Positions 54,995-64,000 of a DNA stretch of 64,000 bases are shown piece by piece. The DNA comes from Chionoecetes opilio (lineage: Eukaryota; Arthropoda; Malacostraca; Decapoda; Majidae). Positions within the stretch are counted from its first letter, which is position 1, and each line of letters begins with the position of its first letter. The notes under the pieces are model-generated. The model searched no databases and was not told the origin of the DNA. It saw only the letters and a program-made list of their open reading frames with translations. The DNA lies in contig JACEEZ010020601.1 of the NCBI GenBank assembly GCA_016584305.1, positions 195,053-259,052 on the forward strand, read 5' to 3'. Position numbers and translations under genes: made by a program.

Positions 54995-56869
54995 ATTGTA
55001 ACACAGACTGCATTAAATAACTTTGGTACCGATCTCTCACAGGTGAATTGGGCTGACGTATTACAGTCAAACTGTCCCAATGAAGCATATAATGCATTTT
55101 TTCTTAAATTCGACAGCTTGTTTAAAAAACATTTTCCAGAAAGAAGAATTTGTGTAAATAAAAAAAAGGAACGAAGCCCATACATTACATTAGCATTAAG
55201 AAACAGTATTAAAGAAAAACACAGACTAGAGAGACTTTCACATAAATGGCCTTTAACATTCAAGGAACAGTATAAGCAATATAGAAATAAGCTGACAACA
55301 ATTCTAAGAACAGCAAAAAACAACTATTACAAAAAACAATTAAAAGACAACCAATGAAATCCAAAATCTCACTGGAAATCTATTAACTCTATACTTGGTA
55401 AAAATTCCAACATAACAAAGAAACAAAAAATCGAACTAAAACCATTGTGCCCTGAAATGTCAAATAAATTTAACGATCACTTCCTAAAAAGAGATGAGAA
55501 CCAAAATATACTTGATGGAAATCACCTTGATTACTTAATCAATTCTCCTGCGTATTCTATGTATTTACCTCCTTTAAGCCCCACTGAAACTGAAAGATAT
55601 CTACAAGCCCTTAAAACTAGCACACCCGGAATTGACGATGTGTCACCAAGAATATTAAAACACACATCAACCTTATTGTCAACCCCACTGACTCACATAA
55701 TCAACCTCTCATTAAGAACAGGAATTTTCCCCGACAGACTAAAAAAGGCCAAAGTGATTCCAATATACAAATCGGGCAGTAATAATGACATTAACAATTA
55801 TCGCCCCATTTCCATACTACCAGCTTTCAGCAAAATATTCGAAAAAGTCATTGCAACCCGTTTGATTAATTACTTAGAAAATAATCAATTACTTTCTAAA
55901 TACCAACATGGTTTTCGGGCATACCATTCAACAGAGTCAGGAATAATACAATTCACAAATAGTGTCTACAAGTACTTGGACAAAAAACATCATGTAGTCG
56001 GGCTATTTCTCGACTTATCAAAGGCCTTTGACTCTTTAAACCATCGTATATTGCGGGATAAACTTGAACATAATGGCATTAGAGGTGTACCACTGCAACT
56101 TTTTGAAAGCTATTTAAGCAATAGGTCACAGTCAGTGTATTGTAATGGTAATTCTTCTTCTTCAAAAACTATAACCACAGGAGTACCACAAGGATCTATT
56201 CTAGGACCATTACTTTTTCTTGTTTACATAAATGATATTGCAAATGCCAGTTCCAAGTTCAAATATACTATATATGCTGATGATACCAACTTGCTATTAG
56301 CGGATAAGGATATACTAAATTTACACAGAAGTTTAACTATAGAACTAGAAATAATTAATCAATGGATAAAAACTAACAAATTAAAACTTAATACTTCCAA
56401 AACTAACTATATCCTCTTTCAAAATCGTTCCTTAAACAATCATCTCCCTCCACTGTTCTTAGAGGGTGAAATTATTAAAAGTGTAACTCATACAAAATTC
56501 CTTGGGGTCCATATAGATGAAAATTTGAATTGGAGCTTGCAGATAAATGATGTATATTCCAAACTATCCCGAATGTGTGGCATATTATATAAGGTACGTA
56601 ATCACCTCACAATTGAAGCTATGATCAGTATATACTACACGTTGTGTTACCCTCACCTTATATATTGTGTGTCAGTATGGGCATGTACTTGGCCCTCCTT
56701 CATTACCAAATTAAAAATAGCACAAAACAAAATTTTGAGATGTATATTTCATTTAGGTAAATTTGATTCTACAGCCAATATATTTTCAGAACACAAGCTT
56801 CTAAATTTTTACTCTATCCATAAATGCTTTCTTCTACTATACATTTTTAAAAGTAGCTATTACAAATAG
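54995..56869 (+). pseudogene. CR1/L2-like LINE reverse transcriptase, largely intact
   Basis: One frame from 54662 through 56869, with only two nonsense codons (54992-54994, 55355-55357). From 55445 it is open for 474 codons. Blocks in order: KAKVIPIYKSG, NNYRPISILPAFSKIFEK, QHGFRAYHST, LFLDLSKAFDSLNH, GVPQGSILGPLLFLVYIND, YADDTNLLL (56273-56284) and KFLGVHID, then a thumb and C-terminal region. The catalytic Asp residues are all kept. The final about 45 codons (VCPPYRTTLFRNS, then GPELYK) are shifted by one base after 56869. The family copies LINE RNA at the nicked target. This copy decayed recently. Confidence 0.88.
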
Positions 56870-57013
56870 AAAGGGAACTTCCATTTTTAACTTACAAGAA
56901 ACCATTCACAGCACTAGAAATAATAATGTTAATTTAGTTTGTCCGCCATATCGAACAACTCTCTTCAGGAACAGCATCTTTTATTTTGGTCCAGAGTTGT
57001 ACAAATAAACACA

Positions 57014-57019
57014 TTTATT
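57014..57019 (-). promoter_or_regulatory. Poly(A) signal of ZNF-5
   Basis: TTTATT on the plus strand, AATAAA on the gene strand. It lies only about 20 bp from the LINE junction, so the LINE begins right behind the ZNF-5 transcript end. Confidence 0.6.
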
Positions 57020-57211
57020 GAAAGTCACACCTGCACTGGCCACCCAACAACTGCTGAAGCCATTACTCCCACAGAACACAAGGCCACGGCTGCTGCCACC
57101 ACCACCACCACCACCCATTGCCACACAGGACACACTATCACACCCACTGCCAAACAGGACACACTGCCACAGCCACGGGTACAACCACACTTGTCCACAC
57201 AACAAACCACC

Positions 57212-58156
57212 TCAAAAGTGGATCTTCACGTGCCTGGCAATATGACTCTTTGTCTTGAAACACTTGCCACAAACATCACACTTGAACTCCCTCAAGCCAG
57301 TGTGTGTCAGGGTGTGTCGGGTGAGGTGAGACTTCTGATTAAATCTTTTCCCACACTCCAAACATTCATGATTCTTGTCACCACTGTGTGTACTCAGGTT
57401 GAACAAGTGCTTCATGTGAATCTTCACGTGGCTGGCAATATACTTCTTTGTCTTGAAACACTTGCCACAAACATCACATTTGAACTCCCTCAAATCAGTG
57501 TGTCTCAAGGTGTGTGTGGTGAGTTTTGAATAGGTAGTAAATCTTTGCCCACACTCCAGACATTGATATTTTTTAACACCACTGTGTGTCAGGGTGTGTG
57601 TGGTGAGGTTAGACTTGTGAGTAAATCTTTGCCCACACTCCAGACATTGATATTTCTTAACACCACTGTGTGTCAGGGTGTGTTTGGTGAGGTGAGACTT
57701 CTGAGTAAATCTTTGCCCACACTCTAGACATTTATGATTTTTAACACCACTGTGTGTCAGGGTGTGTCGGGTGAGGCTAGACTTATGAGTAAATCTTTGC
57801 CCACACTCCAAACATTCATGATTTTTAACACCACTGTGTGTCAGGGTGTGTGTGGTGAGGTTAGACTTATCATTAAATCTTTGCCCACACTCCAGACATT
57901 CATTATCCTTGACACCACTGTGTGTCAGGGAATGTCTCTCAAGCTTACTCTTGTATCTGAATGATTTACTACATTGTGAGCAACAAAACTGCCTCTCTCC
58001 TTCTTGGCCTGAGCTGCCTGCCTCCAGGTGATTTTTGCCATCCCTCCTGTGCCTCCCCACAGCTGAGGCAGACTGCTGCTGCTGCTCCCGGCCACTGGTG
58101 GTGCTGCTGCCTCCTGCCACAGCCTCCAGCGCAGCAATACTCGCGGCAGCACACAT
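57212..58156 (-). CDS. ZNF-5: 9-finger C2H2 zinc-finger protein
   Basis: 314 residues in one frame, starting at the conserved Met complementary to 58156 (GCCACCATG context). The N-terminal region matches ZNF-3 and ZNF-4 closely. Nine fingers: CSQCSKSF type first, then five CLECGQRF-type, an FKCDVCGKCFKTK finger (7), the long MKHLF linker, one CLECGKRF finger and the final FKCDVCGKCFKTK finger ending KIHF. Central fingers use CGQRF more than CGKRF, unlike ZNF-3, hinting at local gene conversion or amplification. Helix residues at -1, 3 and 6 (for example HKSSLTR, QKSHLTK, TYSKLTT) differ from finger to finger. Nuclear DNA binding is expected. Its 3' end faces a LINE inserted head-on. Confidence 0.92.
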   Translation of the reverse strand: MCAAASIAALEAVAGGSSTTSGREQQQQSASAVGRHRRDGKNHLEAGSSGQEGERQFCCSQCSKSFRYKSKLERHSLTHSGVKDNECLECGQRFNDKSNLTTHTLTHSGVKNHECLECGQRFTHKSSLTRHTLTHSGVKNHKCLECGQRFTQKSHLTKHTLTHSGVKKYQCLECGQRFTHKSNLTTHTLTHSGVKKYQCLECGQRFTTYSKLTTHTLRHTDLREFKCDVCGKCFKTKKYIASHVKIHMKHLFNLSTHSGDKNHECLECGKRFNQKSHLTRHTLTHTGLREFKCDVCGKCFKTKSHIARHVKIHF

Positions 58157-58225
58157 GGTGGCCGGTCCTGCAGGAAGCTTTAGGGATGCCGGCGCGAGAT
58201 GCCTTAGTGTGCAGCAGAACACCCA

Positions 58226-58340
58226 GCTGGGACTGTGACCTCACCACCTGCAACAGTGGTCACAGTCAGGACACAGAGAGCCAGCTGGGACTGTGACCTC
58301 ACCACCTGCAACAGTGGTCACAGTCAGGACACAGAGAGCC
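58226..58340 (-). repeat. 58-bp minisatellite 5' of ZNF-5
   Basis: Two units, the shortest array in the family. Confidence 0.85.
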
Positions 58341-58343
58341 ATA

Positions 58344-58680
58344 GTTATTTTGCGTGATATTGATATTCCAGGTGCTATATTACCGTGTTCTGTTCTCGCT
58401 GACAACACATAGAGAAGACCTGAGGTAATGGCTGATGTGCAGAGGCTTCTAAACTACGAAAACAGTGTCATAACAGAGCCTCGTCAAGAGGTAAGCAAGT
58501 GGTAGGTAGTACGTATTGTGTCCCTACCACTTGCTTACCTCTAAATGAGACTCTGCTGTGACTGTTTTCTTGGTTTAGAAGCCTGTGCACATCAGCCATC
58601 ACCTCAGGTCTTCTGTAGTGTTGTCAGCGAGAACACAGCACGGAAATATAGCACCTGGAATATCAATTTCGCCCAAAACA
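58344..58680. mobile_element. Hairpin MITE J (copy J2)
   Basis: Near-identical to 14687-15010 and in the same position relative to the zinc-finger gene. Confidence 0.75.
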
Positions 58681-59169
58681 ACAAACTTTGTCTTCGTCGT
58701 AGTCTTGTCTTTGTCGGTTGTCTATATTCATGGTTATGATAGTATTAAAATACCTTATTAATTGAGTTCCTTTTGTTGTCTTTCCTCATAATAAGTAGTG
58801 GTACACATCATGGTTTAAGTGTTACTTGACGAGCCAATGCAATAAGAGAAAAATTGAAGTTAAAATGAGGTTCCCAGTTTACTAACCATTATCATACAAG
58901 TTTGAATAGGTATAGACCTATATAGGTATGCATGTATATATTTATATATATATACTACTATTTAGGTTCTGATCTGTTAACATTTGCGGGGAATGGTGTT
59001 GCAATCGATGCATGAAGGCAGTGGCAATAATAAGCAGTCTCCTAGAAGTACTTAATTATAGTTATATATCACTGTAGTTTTGGCATGTGCCACTTGTGCA
59101 GTGAACAGTTAAGATGTTTACTCATTGTCCTTCCTCTCATCACGCGCCCCAAAGCTCTCACTACTTTCC

Positions 59170-59850
59170 TTCCTTGTAGGCCTCTCTCTTATCACCCCTT
59201 GTAGGCCCTCTCTCTTATCACCCCTTGTAGGCTCTCTCTCTTATCACCCCTTGTAGGCCTCTCTCTCTTATCACCCCTTGTAGCCCTCTCTCTCTTATCA
59301 CCCCTTGTAGGCCTCTCTCTCTTATCACCCCTTGTAGGCCTCTCTCTTATCAACCCTTGTAGGCCTCTCTCTTATCACCCCTTGTAGCCCTTTCTCTTAT
59401 CACCCCTTGTAGGTCTCTCTCTCTTATCACCCCTTGTAGGCCTCTCTCTCTTATCACCCCCTGTAGGCCCCTCTCTCTTATAACCCCTTGTAGGCCTCTC
59501 TCTTATCACCCCTTGTAGGCCTCTCTCTCTTATCACCCCTTGTAGGCTCCTCTCTCTTATAACCCCTTGTAGACCTCTCTCTCTTATCACCCCTTGTAGG
59601 CCCTCTCTCTTATCACCCCTTGTAGGCCTCTCTCTCTTATCTCCCTTGTAGGCCTCTCTCTCTTATCACCCTTGTAGGCCTCTCTCTCTTATCACCCTTG
59701 TAGGCCTCTAACCCTGTAGGCTCTCTCTCTTATCACCCCTTGTAGGCCTCTCTCTCTTATCACCCCTTGTAGGCCTCTCTCTTATCACCCCTTGTAGGCC
59801 TCTCTCTCTTATCACCCCTTGTAGGCCTCTCTCTCTTATCTCCCTTCCCT
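59170..59850. repeat. 25-bp minisatellite (copy 2)
   Basis: About 27 units of CTTATCACCCCTTGTAGGCC plus CTCTCT, the duplicate of 16225-17165. Confidence 0.95.
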
Positions 59851-60640
59851 GCTTCCATACTTTCACGGGATTGAACCATATAATTATCTGTCCATTCATC
59901 ATTATTTTATATTGCTTCTGGCTCTCAACTGTCATGCTAATTTGATCTTCAAACTCAAAAACTTCACTCCTTAATTTCTTAAATACCAACAACAACTACT
60001 ACTACAACAACAACATCAACTACTACCACTACTACAACAACTACTACTACAACAACAACTACTACCACTACAAGAACAACTACTACTACAACAACAACTA
60101 CAACCACTACTACTACAACAACAACTACTACTACAACATCAACTACTACCACTACAAGAACAACTACTACTACAACAACAACTACAACCACTACTACTAC
60201 AACAACAACTACCACTACTACAACAACATCAACTACTACCACTACTACAACAACTACCACTACTACAACAACAACAACAACTACTACCACTACTACAACA
60301 ACAACTACTACTACCACTACTACTACAACAACAACTACTACTACAGCAACAACTACTACCACTACTACTACTACAGCAACAACACTTCCCTTTCGGCCAC
60401 AGTAACCTTCAGTTTCCTCCTCACGCAAACATTACGGAATTCACATCAATTTTTGCAAATCTTTTTTACTCTCTGTTAGTAGTACAGTGTCATCTGCAAA
60501 CACTATAATATTGAGTTTCCCTTCTGTATTATCTATTCTCATCACCAACCTTTGCTTTGATTTATCTTATTACTCCATCCATAAACAAGTTGCATAACCA
60601 CGGTGACATTACCCATCATGGTATCTGGTACTCTCGTCAA
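59850..60640 (-). pseudogene. LINE reverse-transcriptase fragment (copy 2)
   Basis: Duplicate of 17166-17720. The FADD block is at about 60478-60520 and the MMNG segment near 59900. The triplet microsatellite between them has grown to about 400 bp (59990-60385). Confidence 0.7.
59990..60385. repeat. CAA/CTA triplet microsatellite (expanded)
   Basis: Interrupted (CAACAACTACTA)n-type array. The valine-only frame on the other strand is an artefact. Confidence 0.92.
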
Positions 60641-60689
60641 CCAAAATTCTCGTCCCTAGGTACACAAATCGGGAAAACTCGCCGACGGT

Positions 60690-61205
60690 AATGATTAGGT
60701 TACCAAACCACACCAGAAAAACATAAGGCGCATCAGAAAATCGTTGGTTGGGTCAAACTATAAATTATCCGGTAATTTCGGTCCTAGTGTAAAATAACGG
60801 ATCATTTATAGTTTCACCCAACCAACGCTTTTCTGATGCGCCTTATGCTTTTCTGGTGTGTTTTTATGTGTTTTGAATGAATCTGCTAACCGTTTCTGTC
60901 GCATTTTTTTTTTTTTTTTTTTTTAGGTAGGTAGGTAAAGGTTAGGTTAGGTATAGGTTAGGTTAGGTTAGGTTAGGTTAGGTTAGGTTAGGTTAGGTAT
61001 AGGTTAGGTTAGGTATGGATTAGGTATAGGTAAAGGTTAGGTTAGGTTTAGGTAACATTTTTTTTTTGTCATTTTCTGAAAAAAAAAAAAAAAAAAAAAA
61101 TGCGACATAAAACTTTTAGCAAATTCATTCAAAACACATAAAAAACACCCCAGAAAACATAAGGCGCATCAGAAAATCGTTGGTTGGTGAAACTATAATT
61201 GACCA
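60690..61205. mobile_element. Inverted-repeat element D, short copy D2
   Basis: Inverted GCGCATCAGAAAATCGTT ends, AT-rich spacers, and a TTAGG-type array at 60925-61055. It lacks the long arms and TTAA insertion of D1. Confidence 0.7.
60925..61055 (+). repeat. Interstitial TTAGG array
   Basis: Includes nine perfect consecutive GGTTA units at about 60957-61001, then TATAGG variants. Confidence 0.9.
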
Positions 61206-61917
61206 AAATAATACCTAACGTTTATTGACGGTAAATCGCCAGTGGCAGAGTACGGCAGGCGTGTGGTTCCTAGTGTGTCTGCGTCTAAGATCGGCAATGC
61301 AACTAGCCGTATTTTCTTGTTGGCTATAGAATCGGCGCCTGATTCATAGCGTGATAGACATCAGGCCGGTCTAATGGGTGGTTAGGCGTACAGCGTGGTA
61401 GTTAGCGTCTACCAGCACACACACACAGTCACACCCTAAAATAATGATTACACAGAAATACGGGTTCTCAATCATGGGCTGCAGTCAGTTTCGTACACAA
61501 GTTGTTTTCGTACACCAAAAAGGTGTTACGTAGTCTATATGAACCATAGTCGTTTCGTACACTATCAGCTGAGTTGAACTTGACTACGAGAGTAACGAAA
61601 CGACCACCGGATACTGTTACGAAACCTCAAATTAGTGTTACGCAACAACTAACAAAACCTGGGACGAACAACTTGTGGTACGACACTCCCTGTCCACCCT
61701 AAGCATAACACACCAGTGTCTTTCCTCCTCGCCCACTAAAACACCCCAATTAAAAACCCTTCATTTGACTTTGTTTTAACCTGTTCCCTAGCCTCTCATT
61801 CACCCACAACCCACGCACACCTTACTCACCCTTTATTCACACCTGGGACCTCCTCGCGGGGTGAGTCATTCGAGGATTTCCACTGAAGATCAACTAAGCT
61901 GATTGGCGAGAGAGGAC
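61206..61917 (+). repeat. Element C, copy C4, truncated and indel-rich
   Basis: Matches C3 to GAGAGGACCACG, where a LINE begins. Many single-base insertions and deletions relative to the other three copies suggest either age or low accuracy. Confidence 0.75.
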
Positions 61918-64000
61918 CACGTTGTGTTGAGGGTGTTTTGATGGGGCCGTGCGGCCTGTGATCCACAGCCTCAGTGCCCCGAAGGTGCAGGATGCAATGA
62001 AATCAGCAGTTAGATCCTGTGGCATTGGTCCAAGGCTTCTGTAGGAAGGTCCTGGGTGTGCTTGAGGATTTTGAAGGCCAAGCCGGATCTGGAGAGCCAC
62101 CAAGATGTCAGGGCTAGCAGTTGGTCTGCGGAGGAGAGTGGATTAGTGATGGAGGAGTGCCGTGCGTGGGAGTGGTTGGCGAGGACATTGCAGGAGTAGG
62201 TTTTCAGAGGTGTGTCCAGGTATGTTTTGGGCACCAGGGCAGTGAGGGTCCTCATCATGCCCCAGTTTTGTGTAGGTGAGAGTTTAGGCGGGTGTGGCCG
62301 CCCAATCCGGAGTCTGGTGCTGCGGTGTACCAGGGCACGGCTGGGGGATTGGTCCACCAGTGGTGTCGTGTGTCATGTGTCGTCTTCGTTCGAAGTGAAG
62401 TGTACTGTAAGCGTCAGTCAGCTCTGTGTCCAAAAGAAAAAATCCCCAGTGTCGGTTCATGTAGTCCTGCAAGGTTAGTCAGTAAATCAGTCTGTCTGTG
62501 GTCGTCTATGGGAGAGGAAGGGAGTGTGTCCTCCGCTTGCCGCCTGTCGGCCACAGTGGTTGCCACCTACCCAATGTGGAGGGCACCACGAAGGTGGATG
62601 ACATGGCAGAGGAGGATTAGTGAGCAAGAGGTGGTGGATTGAAGCAAAGGGCATGGTGAGTGTGAGGGCGGTGACGTCGGAGAGTTGGAGGGGCTGTGAG
62701 GAGTCGGTGAGATGGTACATGTACAGGAGGGGGCAAACGGTGGTGGCATACTTGATGCCTCCCGAATGGCAAAAGTTCTGCCGTGAGGATGAGGCAGCGG
62801 GCGGCACCTTCCGGTGGTGGCAAGTGACCTGGCGGGATGAACATGGCCGACTACAGACGGATGGGCTTTGCAGACGGGAAGCCGTCGTGTAAATGTGGAG
62901 GAGTCTCCTGTAGCGGTTTGTAGGAGGGAGTAAAAAAGGTATCTGCCCTGCACTGACAGGCAGCCTTGGACATGTAGTGTGTGAAGGGACAGAGAATTAG
63001 AGAAGAGAGAGGAAACAAGGCCCGGGGAGAGGGTCTTCTCCAGAGTTCGAAAGGAGGGGGAGGAGTCCGCCGGATAAGAAGCAAAGAAGGAGAGGGCTCT
63101 CTCTTACGAAGGTGTTTGGGCCTTGATACGGATGGGGCCCCCCCATGAAGAGTTCCCTACCGTTTCGAGAGGAGGAGGGGGTGCGAGGCATGGCCGCTTA
63201 GGGTAAGAGGCAAGTTTGGTGTATGTGCGGACAGGAGGTGGAACGTCCCGTGTGGACAGGGAGGAGTAGGGAGGATTCTGCTGAGGGCTGTGACTGGGAG
63301 GACCTGAAGGCCCCCAAAGCTATACGACGCATTATTCTGGTTACATCTAACTGTGAGGAGGAAGGTGAAGCCGCACCATAAACATCACACCTCGTAGTCT
63401 AAGCGCTACGGATGTAAGTGTCAATAGAAATGAAGGAGGGTATTCCTGTCCGCACCCCACTTGATGACCCCTGGGCCCCAGGGACTTCATTAAGTTAGCC
63501 TCTTGAGACACGAGGTCACCAGGTACTGTAATGTGGCGGCCCCAGGTTAGGCGGGGCCATCCACAGTACAAACCAATGACTTTTGTGGTGGGTTTTGAAG
63601 GAAATTGGGGACCCATTAATGGTGACCATTGGGATTTGGGAATAACGCCCTTCGGGTGCAGCACATGTAAGGCTAGACTTTCTGGCGACTCACCGTCGTC
63701 CTCCAACGGTGGTCATGAGTGGACGGCATCAAGCCCCGTTGAAGAGGGTTTTGAACCTCTCTTCCTGGATACTGGGATCAGCCAATGAGAGAGATGTCAT
63801 CAGCATAGTGATGCATGTGTGCATGAGAGCAGGAAAGTCTGAAAGCAAGATGTTACAAGAGGACAGTCCTGCGGGAGAACCCTGTGGGACGCCTCTGGTG
63901 ACCGGCTAAGACCTGGAATGGGTGTCGATCACCATAGAGTACTGGAAGAACAGGAAGATTTAACCGCCATTTGGAGAGCGGAGCCTGCAAGTCCCAGGCG
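61918..64000 (-). pseudogene. I-like LINE with RNase H region, runs off window
   Basis: Minus strand, 5' part outside the window. Fragments in shifting frames: GVPQGSPAGL at about 63866-63895, HHYADDISLIG at about 63778-63813, VTINGSPISF near 63620, YGAASPSS near 63370, IALGAF near 63320. Towards the 3' end, LLHIYT near 62900 and a HLTDSS block near 62700-62725 resemble the two Asp blocks of an RNase H domain. Arrangement and phrasing fit the I/Jockey group with C-terminal RNase H. Heavily frameshifted. The 3' end abuts element C at 61917. Confidence 0.7.

Larger units (their letters stand above)
52255..57000 (+). mobile_element. CR1/L2-like LINE, nearly full length
   Basis: Plus strand, inserted in the 3' module of the ZNF-5 unit between the CAC/CAT microsatellite and the poly(A) block. 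It has ORF1 (with a Harbinger-like insertion), endonuclease and an open reverse transcriptase, then joins the ZNF-5 3' flank at about 56990 without its own 3' tail. The 5' boundary is approximate. Confidence 0.85.

Noticed and set aside
59979..60428. 149-codon poly-valine frame
   Set aside because: Reverse reading of the CAA/CTA triplet array inside a LINE scrap.

Overview
The window reads as nuclear DNA of an arthropod, most likely a decapod crustacean. The reasons are interstitial TTAGG arrays (the arthropod telomere unit), very heavy microsatellite load, RTE, CR1/L2-like and I-like LINEs, a DIRS-type element (a group reported as common in decapods), and single-exon C2H2 zinc-finger genes. 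Nothing bacterial or viral was recognised. The species call is inference.

The organising feature is a five-member C2H2 zinc-finger family. ZNF-1 (+, 1796-2999) is broken by frameshifts. ZNF-2 (-, 13635-14438) is broken by one stop and an N-terminal deletion. ZNF-3 (-, 26153-27436, 13 fingers), ZNF-4 (-, 46434-47294, 8 fingers) and ZNF-5 (-, 57212-58156, 9 fingers) are open. Each gene has the same 5' side, a 58-bp minisatellite of about 2 to 8 units ending some 60 bp before the ATG. Most share a 3' module of AATAAA, CAC/CAT microsatellite and a conserved block. ZNF-1 and ZNF-2 face each other in an inverted duplication. ZNF-2 and ZNF-5 share one 5' flank (hairpin element J, a 25-bp minisatellite, a LINE scrap, element D, element C). 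ZNF-3 and ZNF-4 share another (element A, then element C). The locus therefore grew by segmental duplication.

Almost everything else is transposable elements, many nested and several datable from empty sites: TA-, TTA/TAA-, TTAA- and 8-bp-target inverted-repeat elements; an RTE LINE with a 12-bp target duplication (21145-24679); a CR1/L2-like LINE (about 52255-57000) with an open reverse transcriptase, interrupted by a Harbinger-like element; and an I-like LINE with an RNase H region running off the right edge. Interstitial TTAGG arrays lie inside inverted-repeat elements, not at a telomere.

From about 33235 to 44440 the sequence changes character, with stretched homopolymers and constant frameshifts. 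An element that crosses the right boundary at 44440 switches from poor to near-perfect match to its sister copy, so this looks like low base accuracy rather than biology. Even so, 34605-40330 has inverted terminal repeats plus an internal complementary region in the order diagnostic of DIRS tyrosine-recombinase retrotransposons, and the start of the next LINE (41880-42660, minus strand) is also readable. The last 2.8 kb (from about 61200) and 45300-46100 also carry excess indels.

No rRNA, tRNA or CRISPR array was recognised. Only the three open zinc-finger genes are likely to be working host genes.
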